A stretch of 64,000 nucleotides of DNA from positions 11,902,475 through 11,966,474 of the forward strand of contig OZ023197.1 of NCBI GenBank assembly GCA_963995505.1, in the 5' to 3' direction. The notes beneath the pieces are model-generated. The model was not told the DNA's origin. It was given only the letters and a program-made list of their open reading frames with translations, and did not search any database. Shown piece after piece: positions 44,625 to 56,201 of the stretch. The stretch is from Hypericum androsaemum. Its lineage: Eukaryota; Streptophyta; Magnoliopsida; Malpighiales; Hypericaceae. Every line of letters begins with the position of its first letter. The first letter of the stretch is position 1. The position numbers and the translations under genes are program-made.

Positions 44625-45639
44625 GGTAAAAAACAAATATGGTCACTAAACTTTAATAATTTTTTTCCATGGTTATTAAGCTTTTTTTTTCTTTGTGGCG
44701 GCCACTTTTCGCCGGAATGCTTCCCGGATAAAAAAAATAGTGGGTCCCACTATTTTAGTGTAAAGAGACAAATTTGTGGGTCCCACTATTGACCACACTT
44801 AATGTCCTTAAGAAAGATTTTACGGGGGGCAACATTATCTTTCGTTATTTTCCTTTTAAAGGAACCAGAAAATTAATATCCTACTACCGCTTAATATCCA
44901 GCCGTTCTTGTTGAGGTGGATTGAAAGAGAAGATATGGAGGGTAAAAGCCAGCTGAATATGGGAATGGAAAGGGAAGGTCAATCAAGCTCGGCCGTGGAA
45001 CCGGGGCCCAGCGGGGGACCGGAGAGGCTGTTCCCCGGCGTCGCTCAGCTGGAGATCATAAGAGCCGCCGAGAAGGACGACAAGTAGGCCTCCTTCATCT
45101 ACGACGCCTTCCCTACCTCTTTGGTCCGCTCCTCTTTTAAAACCTTAACTGCGACTTTTAATCTCAAAAAAGTCTTTTGGGTTCTAAATCCCTACTTACT
45201 TCGATATAAGTACAAGAGTCGCCGTGGCCTACCACAGCTAGGTTACTATCAGTTTAATTAATTCATAAAAAAATAACGAAAGAAAATTGTGTTTAAAGTT
45301 GAATCCTTTTTGACAGACGAAGCTTCCAGGAGAGGGAATTTGCTTATGGACATAAGTGTTGTGAGGAGTTAATTTTTTTTGCTGTGATGACATGAACTTG
45401 GTGTTGTTGAATGTTAATGGGCGTGAAGCTTATATTTCTTTTTAACAAATTTGTCTCTTCTTACTCAAATGGTGGGATCATTTTTTTTCGCCTCCGGGGA
45501 GGATTCGGGCCAAAAATTGGCAGGAGTGACCATAGGTGAGTAATTTATTATAGATCGGTGATTACAAAGGGAAAAAAAATAGTTTAACAACTATGGACAA
45601 AAAATTATTAAAACTTAGTGACCATAGGTATTTTTTACC
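44625..45639. mobile_element. Pack-MULE-like element carrying a PEX10-like exon
   Basis: Flanked by an exact 11-base repeat TAATAATATTA (44614-44624 and 45640-45650). Long terminal inverted repeats: left GGGTAAAAAACAAATATGG then TCACTAAACTTTAATAATTT; right, on the other strand, GGTAAAAAATACCTATGG then TCACTAAGTTTTAATAATTT. The inverted similarity extends ~130-160 bases (left cggccacttttcgccggaat, right complement of ggcgaaaaaaaatgatccca). No transposase. The interior at 44935-45130 carries a host exon fragment. TSD length and long inverted ends fit a Mutator-like element. It ends 113 bases before the F-box start codon. Confidence 0.85.
44935..45130 (+). pseudogene. PEX10-like first-exon fragment
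   Basis: An ATG-initiated 50-codon ORF (MEGKSQLNMGMEREGQSS at the start) reaches LFPGVAQLEIIRAAEKDDK, then a TAG at 45085-45087, then ASFIYDAF in the same frame. The block AQ.EI.RAAEKDD.YASF is the conserved N-terminus of plant PEX10, a peroxisomal membrane RING-type ubiquitin ligase component. The stop takes the place of the conserved tyrosine. Homology fades after ~45115. The rest of PEX10 (membrane spans, RING) is absent. Confidence 0.8.
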
Positions 45640-45752
45640 TAATAATATTATGAATCGAGTATCGATGGTCTCTATTTGAAGCGGTTGTATTCTAAAGGGT
45701 GTTTGAGGCATTTAGCTCGCAGAAATCTCATATTCCAATTTCTCTTCCACCC

Positions 45753-47324
45753 ATGGAGACAAGTGACAAGAAGCTAGAAACCCTAGACCGAATCAGCCAC
45801 TTATCCGATGACATCCTACTGCACATCATCTCGTTCCTCGAGGCTGAAGACGCCGTGAGAACCACTGTCTTGTCGCGGCGGTGGCAGTGCCTCTGGATCT
45901 ATGTGCCGAACCTCTTCTTCCGTGTTCCAAAATCAACATTGGTGGAGAATAACCCTAAACTGCAGTTCCTGGAGAGAGTCCTAACCCTCCACGCAGCGCC
46001 CAAGCTCCACAAATTCAAACTTCGATGCTTCGACAAACACCTAGGCCACAGGATGGATCTGTTCGTTTTTTTCGCAATAACGCGTAAAGTGGAGAATCTA
46101 GACTTGGCCTTATACCCTCACGTCCTCCCCCAATGGTTTTACTACCAAGATTCTTTGAGGGTGCTCAGAACGCGGCTGTGCCATTTCTCGCCTAAGTGGA
46201 GGACGAATTGGGGGTCGCTTAGGGTTTTGCAGGTGGAATGTGGGAGTTTCGAAGGGATCGAGAATGTATTGTCAGGCTGTCCGGTGCTTGAGTCCTTGAC
46301 TTTGCATGGTGTCCAGGTGTCTAGTAACTCTTGTTCGGTGGACATTGTTCACAACAAGTTAAAGAAATTGGTGATACATAACAGTCGTTCATCTTCAAAG
46401 GATCACAATGCGCTTCGTGTTACGGCTCCTCAGCTTGAGGAGTTGAAGATTTCTGGAGCTTGGTATTGGAACAGTTGTAAGCTCATCGGTACCTCGTCGT
46501 CTGCTCACATTTGTTTGCATTTCTTCATAGCGTCAGATATTGAGAGGGTCGGTCAAAACAAAGCAAGGAAGCGTCAAAATGCAGTAAAAGAGCTTCTTGA
46601 ATCTGTTCGACATCGGGAGGAGTTTTGCGATGAAAATAACTGCATCAAGGTAATCTTTCTCAAATACTGTACTCAGAAATATTGAAATTTGTATCTTAGA
46701 TGGTATGCTGGTGAGATTGACGCTCTATGCAAAATTGTTCCTATTACACAAGTCTGATAAGCTTATGATTGGACCTTGGTTACCTTGACTCAACCATGTT
46801 TTATTACTTGCGCGAATCATAGTTGGTCTCGATTCTTTTGTGCACAATAGAGTTTCGATTAATTCATTATGATAGATTCTTGTTTGCTGAAGGTTCTTGC
46901 TAAAATGGAGATGAATTCATTGCATGCTACAATATCCAGCCAAGGGTGTTTGGTCCTTGATGTGAGCCTAGCAGCCAACCTTCACCATTGAATGCTTGGT
47001 CCTTGGTAAGATTTAGTTCCAAAATGTTTCTCCTTCAAAATTGCACTAATACCAAATTCCAGAATCTTCAATCAACTTTGTTATTTCTCTTTTCTCCATC
47101 AAGAACAAATGGAAGATGTTTACCATCTCAGAATGTTGGCTCTAACAATTGCATAAATAACTTTTTTCTTTTAAATTTTATACAAGGTCCATTCAGCAGA
47201 TGATAACCAAGATTGGAAGCTGAAGAACAATGCCATTGCTGGTTTTTTGTCAAGCTTCAAAACTGTTGAGCTTCAAGGGTGTATAGGCAACGGTCAGTGT
47301 TTCATTGAATTTGTGCTGAAGTAA
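45753..47324 (+). CDS. F-box/LRR (FBD-like) protein, two exons
   Basis: Exon 1 45753-46649 (299 codons), phase-0 intron 46650-47186 (ATCAAG|gtaatc ... tatacaag|GTCC with a T-rich tract), exon 2 47187-47324 (45 codons and TAA); 344 residues in total. The start chosen is METSDKKLETLD, which is conserved in context. F-box at about 11-55: LDRISHLSDDILLHIISFLE, then TTVLSRRWQCLWIYVP. LRR-like region: VENLDLALYPHVLPQW, FEGIENVLSGCPVLESLTL, PQLEELKISGAWYWNSC. The C-terminus GFLSSFKTVELQGCIG resembles the FBD domain but stops about 10-20 residues early compared with the usual ...VLEKMVI ending. F-box proteins recruit substrates to SKP1-CUL1 ubiquitin ligases. Its promoter is interrupted by the element at 44625-45639, so expression may have changed. 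Confidence 0.87.
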
Positions 47325-49099
47325 TTAGTGGTTCTGTGACATGGTCATAATTCCGTAGTCATATGAAATGTTGCCAGTTTGCCAAAATCCTGGTAGGAAT
47401 ACCATGCTTGAGGAGAGAATTGAGCATGTATTGCAACCATTAATCTTTTGTGGCTTCAACAATTTAGGCATAGCAGTGTACGTATCGTTGAGCACATGTG
47501 AATGCTATTGATGTCTGGAAAATACATGGTCAGTAAAAGTGCAGGAGATAGAATTGAGGCAATAAGCATTTGCTCTAACCCACTTTAGAGGTGGTGGGTG
47601 GTTGAAAAGGAGTGAAATAGAGTGAAATAGAGGAGGTGAGCTTTGTGGTTAAGGTCGCCAAGATTTGATGGTAGAAAGGGAGGAGCTACAGAAAATATTT
47701 GGGTTTGCAGGATGGAAAATCACTGTTCATAATGGTAGCAGATGCTTTAGTCCAAAATAAGTGATGAAAATCTAAAAAATGGATTAGACTATGTGAATGG
47801 ATTACGAGAGTAAATAACATATGCTATAGTGCAAAATAAAAGTTAATGTTCAATTATGTTATTGTTAGCAAAATAACACATGCTAATTTCTCCCTCTCGG
47901 TCATTGAAAAATTGTTGTATAATGTGGGTAGTGGAATTAAAGATAGGAAAGATTAGGCACACCGAAAAATGATGCTATGAGGGTTATTTTATGTTGGTTC
48001 CTTGTTTGGAATCACGAGCTTTGTGCGTGGTCCTATTCGCTCCCTTGTTCAAACTGTGTTCATATCTCCTCTGCATGGAAGCTGTGCTAGGTATGAATGC
48101 CATGAAAGCTGATTTTGGAAATGTACAGAGGCTGTGTTAGGCTAGGGCTGCTTCCTTGGTAATGGTCTTTCTTTATATCGAATTCTGGAAAGTGCAAACA
48201 ATCTTAATTGTCCTTGAATGCTTTTCTGATGGGTACCTGGTTTTGCCTGCTTTTGTCAACCACCTAGTTGCAGATATTTTCTTAATTGAGGAGTTCACTG
48301 CAGAAGTTGTGTGTCTATTAGAGTGATCCGGAACTCATCTTTTTTCGCATTTAACGGAATGTGACAATATCCTTCCCTCGGCTTTTTTAACAGCATCAAG
48401 GATGTCCTCCAATTATATCTCTTGTTACTGGTGGTATCTTGTCTAGGAAAATTTATGCTTTGTACACTTGACCATGTCTTTCCAACTCGAGGATTTCTTT
48501 CCAGCCAATGATTTTATTTGTTGGTCAATGATGCATTCCTGTTCTATTTATGTTTTCTAGCTCTTTTGATGTTTTCTAATATGGTCCTCCGTTTCATGAT
48601 TAAATCATGCTCAACCTTTTCTGTCGATTACTTGTGTGCTGGCAGCCGTTTCTCTTGCAATTCTAAAAAAGGATCAAATCTTTTATAGTTGACTAACGCA
48701 AAAGGATCAGATAAGTAATTAGATTAATTGATGAAGGCGTTGTTCTATCTTAATTAGTTATTGAGTTCGAGTTCTAGAGGTGCAACAGTATTAAATATTT
48801 ATAGAGAGAATTTTGACACATTTCAAAAATTTCACGGGCTCGAATTAGAATTAGTCGACCTAATGAATCAAGATATATAAAAAAATCTATAAGTTGATCC
48901 CATTGTTCGATCGGTTACATACGACAAGAAACATCGCGATCGAGAGGTATTTGACGAAATGTCTAAATAGAATAGTAAGTACATCAATTGGAAAGACGGA
49001 GAAGTTTCGGGGAGGAAAAGTGAACCTCCATTTTCTGTGCATTTTCTCTTAGTTGGTAACTGAGTCGTACTTATATACGAGTTAGTGTTCCCCGTGAGG
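47325..49099. other. Conserved spacer after the F-box gene
   Basis: Matches 15760-17400 almost throughout, with a few indels (for example an extra segment at about 47470-47590 and one near 47905-47980). No gene. Confidence 0.6.
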
Positions 49100-49720
49100 G
49101 GCTAGAAGCAAACCGAATGGACCGTATCAGCGACTTGACAGATGATATCCTAATATACATATCCTCTCATTTCTTTTCCACGCAGGGCCAAAGCTCCACA
49201 AATTCAAACTTCAATGCTCGAGTCCTTGACGTTGCGTGGTGCCCAGGTGTCTACTAGTACTAACTAACTTTTGTCCGGTGGACATTGTTCACAACAGGTT
49301 AAAGAAATTGGTGATACAAAACACTTGTTCCTCTTCAAACGATCACAACATGCTTCGTTTTACGGCTACTCAGCTAGAAGAGTTGAAGATTTCTGGAGTT
49401 TGGTCTTTAACCAGTTGTAAGCTTATTGATGTACCGTCATTGGTTCATGTTTGTTCATTATGCCAGATGTTGTGTGGAAGTGTCAAAATGCAGCGAAGGA
49501 GATTCTTGAATCGGTTCGACATTGCAAGGAGTTACACGTTAAAAATAACTGCATCAAGGTAAAAGAAGATTGGAAGTTGAAAGAACAATGCCACATATGG
49601 TTTCTTATCAAACCTCAAAACTGTTGCGGTTAGAGGGAAGGGTCACTGGTTCACATTCATTGAATTTCTGCTGCAGCAATCTCCGGTCCTTGAATATGGT
49701 CATAATTCTCAAGTCCTATG
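49100..49720 (+). pseudogene. F-box fragment 2, internally deleted and without the intron
   Basis: It starts with DRISDLTDDIL (ATG at 49117), then jumps over most of the F-box to a KLHKFKLQC-like segment and over the central part to LESLTLRGAQVS, so two internal deletions are present, with a frameshift near 49255. The rest follows the family (IVHNRLKKLVIQNTCSSS, ATQLEELKISGVW). At 49559, ATCAAG continues directly into GTAAAAGAAGATTGGAAGTT, so the ~540-base intron of the other two copies is absent. The distal part (TTGAATTTCTGCTGCAGCAA) reads past the position where the other copies have TAA. Confidence 0.8.
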
Positions 49721-50691
49721 AGGCACCTTTACTTTGAGTTTCTGAAATTCTGTCGAGTTTGACAAAATTCTGGTAGGAATATCATGTTTATGGAGGGTGG
49801 GTTAGTGGGAGTATGAGGAGGTTGAAAACAGAGGAAAGCAGAGTGAAACAGGGGAGGTGAGCTTTGTGGGTTGCCATTTAGAATAGAAGGGGTTAAGGAA
49901 AGGATTATGAGGGTTTATATATGCTGGGAAGGAAGGGGAAGAGAAGGTTCTTGTAATTGGAGTATGTGTTTTCAATAGCTGGTAAGCTTATTTTATGAGA
50001 TTGTATTATGGTTAGTGATTTCTGCTAGGTAAAGCAGAGGAATCGAATATACTTGAGCAAATTCGATGACGATACTCATACTTACTTAAGATTTCCATCA
50101 AGAAAAGTAAAAGAATCTACGACGTGAATTTACATCAACCTTGATACTGCTACAGAGATTTTCAAGAAATAATACTGATGCAAAAAGTAGCTCAGGCTTC
50201 TCCCAAATGAGCTCCAATCCAATATTGTTCGAATCATCACTACAGCTATGTCGATCACCGTCACGGGAAACAAGAATGAACTACGAGCCACAATGCCATT
50301 GGAAGTAATTTGGGAGCAAAGGTGGACTTGGTGGTCTGGTCCAAGAGCCGCATGGAGGGAGTTGAGCTTGCTGACCGAGGCTTATTGTTCTACGTCGTTC
50401 TCTACCAGCTTTAGATGTCTGGGGTGGTTCCGCATTTTTCCTGCACATGTTTCAGAAAAACAAGACCAATTTCATCACTGTCATAGGCAGGTGAACTATA
50501 AGAAATGCATCTTCTGCATACAAAGCAACAAGAAATTCTTTCATCATTTACAAAAAGAGGGGAAAAAAAAAATTCAGCCTCTGGTAATGATGAGTTGGAA
50601 AATCGTTTGGCGTTATAGAATCATTTAGTAAAGACCAGGTGAGTTGTGCAAACCTGTGCATGGAGAGGAAGGAAGGAGAGGCTTCTCCATC
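49721..50691. other. Spacer between F-box fragment and NLR 4
   Basis: Matches 17400-18400 (gaggttgaaaacagaggaaa, ggggttaagg, gtcgatcaccgtcacgggaa). Includes the likely 3' untranslated part of NLR 4. No gene recognised; ORFs at 50248-50838 are antisense or non-conserved. Confidence 0.6.
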
Positions 50692-53600
50692 TCACAATTG
50701 GTAGCAGCCGTCAATTTGGACCCATTTATCATCGACTTGGATGTCAGGAATGTGAGAGATGAAAGGCCAATCCTCTCCCTTGTTGCTCCCGCATCTTTCT
50801 CTCAGGTGGTGACACTCATAAATGCGGAGTGTCTTTAGAGAGGTAAGACGTTGAATCCATTTAGGAAGAGACTTCATCTCCTTCCAATGGTGAAAAAGAA
50901 CACAGCGGAGTTTCTGGAGGAGTTGGATAAACTCTGTATTATTATTCTCCTCAAACAGGTTCATCTCCTCACATTCACCAATTGCTAGACTCTCAAGGGA
51001 GGATAGATGGTGAAGCCATAGAGCCAGGAATCTTGTATCTACGAGTTCTCCAATGTCAAGATCTTTTAGAGAAGTGAGGCCGTGGAGCGCCTCATCCGAC
51101 AGAAAACCCAAACCTCTAATTTTCCAAATCCGCAGAAGTTGTAATGGAGAGAGACTAGGGCTAGTGTTAGTCGGAGGTGGTCTGGCCTGTTTCAGTGTCT
51201 CCTCCAACAACTCTGAACTGTTCTCCCATAGAGACAGCTTGTTAAGAGATGGGAGCAAAGGCATCCGTCCCTTGAAGTCAGGGCATATTGCGATCGTCAA
51301 CTCAGAAAGACAAGGCAACTGGTAGTGGAGCTGCCTTTCCGTATTCCTCCACCATCCCTTTCGATTAGGACATTCAAAGAGAGTGAGTTTCTTCAAGCTA
51401 GGGAAGTAACATGACCTGCCTCCTCCTTTATCATTCTCATTAATGTTGTCTATTATGCACTCCAATTTGAACGATTTTAAAACAACCACACGTTGAAGAG
51501 AGGGAAGTTCATCCAACGGTGAGAGGGACTTGCAGTTGATGCAACATAAAATCTTAATTTTGACTAGATTTTCAAGAGAGGATACCCACCTCGGAAGACT
51601 CACTCCTCCGTAGTATCGCAATCTCAACTTCTCTAGGTTTACGTGGGGCTTCAATGCTTCCACCAACTTCTCTTCGCTACTCATGTCCTGCACCACCATA
51701 TGATACTTCCCCCATTCCAATGCCAAGAATCGAAGATGGGATTTTTCTTTCAAGTTGGCCGCCTCAAATTCCCAAGCACCTTTCGTCACAAACTCTAGAT
51801 TGAATATCTTCAGTGTTCCCCTCAACTTGCTCAGCTCATGTAATTCGTCCAATCCACCAGTTGCATGTATCGTTATCCTATTTGACAAGCTGAATCGTGA
51901 CAACACCTCTAGGGAAGTCAATTTCCCTATCCCTCGTGGCATCTCCTCCAATTTACGACATCTCTCCAGCCCAAGGTGGATAAGGTTTACCAGCTTCTTA
52001 ATGTCTCTTGGCAGTTGCCTGAGCTTGTCACAATCATCCAAAATAAGCACTTGCAAGTTTTGAAGTCGTGTAATAGAATCAGGCAGCTTTTTCATTCTAT
52101 TCCCAGAGAGATCGAGATGAGCCAAATGGTTCAATCTGTCGATGAGACTTGGCAATTTTTTAATTAAACATCTTTGTAGTGTCAGCACTCTTAAACATCT
52201 CAACTTGTCAACAACTGCTCGACTCTGTTCATCCCCTGATTTCGTGAAACCATGCAAAGGAGAGTTGCTTCGCTGGACAATCAGGGTTCGTGCCTTCCTT
52301 CTCTGCAATAAGGAAGCCAGATTTTGCCATTGTTGCTCCTCAGGAATCTCATGCAAGGACAGGTGCCGAGTTTTTCCACTGAAAGCTTTTTTATTGGAAT
52401 TTGGATACACCATAGTGCCTTCCTCTCCGGCAACTAGCACAGCTAGATCATGCATAAAGTCATGCATTCGATAAGTCACCTTATCGCCAAGATCATTCGC
52501 ACTGGCCAACTGAAAGAATTGTCTTTGGAGGAGGTACTTGAAACAATTAGCACCAGAATCTTCATCATGCGGGCCTCTCATAGTTGTGTTATCAATATAC
52601 CCTTGTGCCCTCCAATGGTTGATGAGTGTTGATACTTGAAACAAGTAATTTTTCGGATATAAGCTGCAGTAGGAGAAGCATTGTTTCAGGTTTGAGGGTA
52701 GATGATTGTAGCTCAATTTCAAGGTCTCTACCATGTGTGAGTTTGGGTCTAACTTCGAGAACTCTTCATTGCTAAAATATATCCACTCAGAGACTTCATT
52801 TCTGGAATACAAGAAGCTCCCTATTGTTCTTATAGCTAGTGGAAGACCAAAACACTTTCTTACAATCTCCTTTCCAATTACTTCAAATTCTTCATTCGGT
52901 GTTTTTCCTTGCTTGAAAGCCACTTGTTGGAATAATTCCCATGACTCTACTTCAGACATACCTTTAAGTAGATAAGGTTGCATTGTACTTGTTATTTCTG
53001 CTACTGTTGTATTTCTTGTGGTTATCACTACTCTGCTTCCTCTAGCACCACCAGAGATCAAATCATACAATTCAAGCCATTTTTCACGATCTTCATTCCA
53101 CACATCATCTAGCACAAGCAAGTACTTGTCCACCTTAATTCTTTCAGAAAGCTTGTTTCTAAGTGTCTCCACCTCCAGATTTCGACTAGTTTTGTCTCCA
53201 TCAACACATTCAATGATCTTCTCAACAATTGACTTGATACCAAAATTATGAGACACACAAACCCATATTCTAAGATCAAAGTGCACTTTCACTGACTCAT
53301 CATTGTACACGGTTTGAGCAAGTGTTGTCTTTCCCAACCCCCCGAATCCAACTATCGGGATGACTGCCACAGCTTCTTGATGGTCGCCTAACAAAAGGCT
53401 GATAATACTCTTCCTGTCATCATCTCTGCCTATAATTACACTAGGTGGAGAGGAGTAAGTGCCAACATCCCTAAGATGATCCACAATGGAGACTTCAATA
53501 TGATTCGGGTTCAAGTGGAACTTCCTATTCTCTGCAATGGCATCTAGCTTGGCTCTAACATCCCTAATCTCGTGAGCCATCTTTAGACCATAAGCGACCC

Positions 53601-53930
53601 TATTTGATCTGGAGAAGAAAAGTCTTACCTCCTTGGTCACCTTATTACCAGACATCCGCTGCAGCTTGATGCCTTGGTTGAGATGTCACCCAACAAGTCG
53701 TCGGCGTCATAAACACCATCTTTGAGATCGTCCAGCCACAGTTTGACCTCATTGCTGGTCCAGTACAGCTTCTCTGCATCAAGAAGCACGGCCTTGATTG
53801 TTGAAACAGTGCGCTGCAGCTTGTCAAGTTCGTCGTCCAGGCCCCACAACAGCACAATCTCTTGCAGGGCCAGGGAGCCGAGCTTTGTCAGGATCGAACC
53901 AGCGATGTCGAAGAGGACTCCTTCAGCCAT
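50692..53930 (-). pseudogene. CC-NB-LRR (NLR) 4, one frameshift near the N-terminus
   Basis: The same 1079-residue layout as NLR 3. From the ATG at 53930 the frame encodes the coiled coil (MAEGVLFDIAGS, VYDADDLLGDIS) and is then lost by a single missing base near 53664-53667 relative to NLR 3. The other frame is open for 987 codons from an internal Met at 53655 to 50692: P-loop GFGGLGKTT at about 103-111, kinase-2 LLVLDDVW, RNBS-B GSRVVITTRN, GLPLAIRT, CFSYCSLYP, RMHDFMHDLA, then LRRs ending DKWVQIDGCYQL. All NB-ARC motifs are intact, so only one base separates this from a complete gene. It may be a very young pseudogene, an assembly error, or a gene that starts at 53655 and lacks most of the coiled coil. 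Confidence 0.9.
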
Positions 53931-54194
53931 AGCAGAGAATGCACTTTGTATGTTGTGTTTTTTTGTGTGAAGATTTGGGGTTCAGTTGGAATACGCTGGG
54001 CTTTCTCATATATATATATAAAGATATCGTTTTTAATATTCATCTCATCGACAACACCAGGAATCTTCCCTGCGCAATTCGACAAAATCAAGACAGGTGT
54101 GTTTGCGCATTCCTCTTTAGTTATTGTTATTGGCTTGACTTTTTTTGAAGAACGTTATTGGCTTGATAAAGAAAAAAAAAATTATTATTTTTAA
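53931..54194 (-). promoter_or_regulatory. Upstream region of NLR 4
   Basis: Conserved with the 5' flank of NLR 3. A TATATATATATA run (54006-54021) lies about 80 bases upstream of the start codon on the minus strand. The shared flank ends near 54160, where a poly-A/AT tract begins. Confidence 0.45.
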
Positions 54195-54295
54195 ATTGCG
54201 CCCAAAGAGAAAAAAAAATAAAGAAAGATCCGGGCGAGGTAACTAATGTGCAAAATAATTCTTTTTAAATTAATACAAAGTATAAGTGTATAACA
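54195..54295. repeat. Copy of the flank of the solo LTR at 58664
   Basis: These ~100 bases (agaaagatccgggcgaggta, aattctttttaaattaatac, gtataaca) are nearly identical to 58562-58663, the DNA left of the second LTR. Confidence 0.8.
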
Positions 54296-54779
54296 TGTTG
54301 GAAAATTATATAATTTCAAAAGTTTTATTTATTTTAAATAAATTATTATTTAAGAAAATTAATGAGAGCATTTGACCTATCCTAAAATGGCGTGGTTGTT
54401 GTTAGTCATGGATGGTTAGTTGCTGACTTCTTCAAAGTGGTTGCCTAGAAATTCTCTTTGGCCGTAACAACTGTGCTTAAATGAGAATATTTTTATTAAA
54501 TTAAATTATATATTTTTTATACAACTCCCTCACTATAAAAAGCCTTGATTGGCATGAGATTAAGTACAAGTTCTTTGGCTTACCTTTCCCGGGTTATGCT
54601 CTATAGTTACTAAATTTTTGTTAGTTCTTGGCACCCGAGTTTCTACACTCGGAAGAATCTATTTAATGCTGGGGGTCTACACCTACGGGTGAAATAGTCC
54701 TAAGTACAGTGTCCTTTGACACGACTCAGATCAAAATTTATTTCCCGTTTTCTACTAAAAATTTTCAATTTATCCAACA
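54296..54779 (+). mobile_element. LTR copy 1 (484 bp)
   Basis: Begins TGTTGGAAAATTATATAAT and ends TTTATCCAACA, with cactataaaaagccttgatt as a TATA region. It is nearly identical to 58664-59147. Left flank TAACA is present, but the right flank (atcttaag) does not match it, so the far side is either element interior or rearranged DNA. No primer site for tRNA-Met directly follows. Confidence 0.85.
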
Positions 54780-56201
54780 ATCTTAAGACTAGTTATTGGA
54801 AATTTTAGTAATCTCAAAATCAAGTTAGGACTAGTATTGTTTGGAGTGGCGGTGAGAAGGAGTTGCCTTTTTGTCCTTCAATGGAGAAGGAAGCTCGAGT
54901 ATAGAAGCCACTCTATCGGCTGTCATATTCCCGGGAGGCACCAAAACACTAAGGTATCAACCGAGACTTGTCGGGACTGTAGAAGAAATCTCTTCGACAT
55001 CAAACTACTTTACCACTCAGGTCCTCCTTTTCTGCAAATTTGTTTTACTTGCGTGGTATTGTCCCTGAGCTCTTGAGTATTTATTATTTGACTTTGTTAT
55101 ATCACATAAGGCCACGTTGATAAAAGAAAAATGGAAGTCGTATGCACACAGCAAATAGATTGTGACGTTAAAATGGATTATAAATCTAAATATTATTTCT
55201 CTAGGAAAGAAATAAATTACTAGAGACAGTGGCTGCGACAAGTAATTAGTTAGCCGAGAATTCTTAAATTTTTTTTGTTAAGTGATTGTGTTGATAGGGC
55301 ACTAAAAATTGTCTAGAATGTTTAAATGATGTTTGCGTATAAATTATGGCATGCACAATATTAAAGCGATCTAATTGAAAGAAAAAAAAAACAACGTTGA
55401 TGAAAAATTAGTAGAAGTTATGATGATATATTCTTGAAGCAGAATATAATTTTGTGGTTTTGAAATACAATGGCTACGGCCCAAACTCCATTGGCTCAAA
55501 TGTGAGGTACTAACGTTGTGCTTCTGGAGGCGGCGTGCACCATTTACCTGACAATTGGAGCAGGGACGATATGTGGTGGTAGAAATTCAGGAGGTCGAGA
55601 AAGCCGGTGCCATGGTGGGATCCTTCCCTTGTTCTTTGCTTATTGCTTTCGCTGTTTTCTATCTGTTGCTTTTGGTTTGGGTGTGTGTCTTATAGGGATG
55701 CTTGTGATTGGAGAGGAAGTGTGTTCTAATCTTTTATGGGTCGAGTATGTGACAAGCTCCGGAAAGCAATGGAGGCAATGTGAGTCCGAGGCTGGTCGGA
55801 GTGAAGAGGAGAAAGTCTAGGGATAGGAGAATTCATTCTACTCTGTTTTACAGCACGTTGGGAATGACGACGACATGGAAGATGAGGAGAGGCTCGCGAT
55901 CTCCTTGGCAACGCCGTCGTGACCGAGGACTTGATCGTCAAGTAAAGGAGGAGGTCAAGTGTAGCAAGTTGGGGGGACAGCTACTCCTCCACCACGTCAT
56001 CCTCCTCCAACGAGGACGATTGGACCGAGGAGCTTGTGACCTGGTCCAATCCGATGCAGAAGCTGCCCAGTCGCACTTCGTGCAGTCGGCGTCATTGTTC
56101 AAGTAGGCAACAGCCGAATACCCAGGGAAACTGGATGCGGAGGAGGACGACGTGTACTCGAGGAGGAGTAGGAAGATCACCCCAGAGATGCGGATGGTGG
56201 T
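54780..56201. other. Unclassified DNA after LTR copy 1
   Basis: No recognisable gene. Several short ORFs (for example 54837-55076, 55518-55820, 55780-56106) lack known domains. The GC content rises at 55840-56200, leading into the AP-4 sigma-like exon; codon-like stretches such as SSVASWGDSYSSTTSS may belong to a second decayed host fragment. Confidence 0.35.

Noticed and set aside
45699..45752. Upstream extension of the F-box ORF (18 codons)
   Set aside because: The extension begins at GTG and is not conserved; METSDKK at 45753 is the natural start.
55518..56106. Possible small genes in the 55-56 kb region
   Set aside because: No domain, no splice pattern and low-complexity translations. 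Only the AP-4 sigma-like exon at 56202 could be supported.
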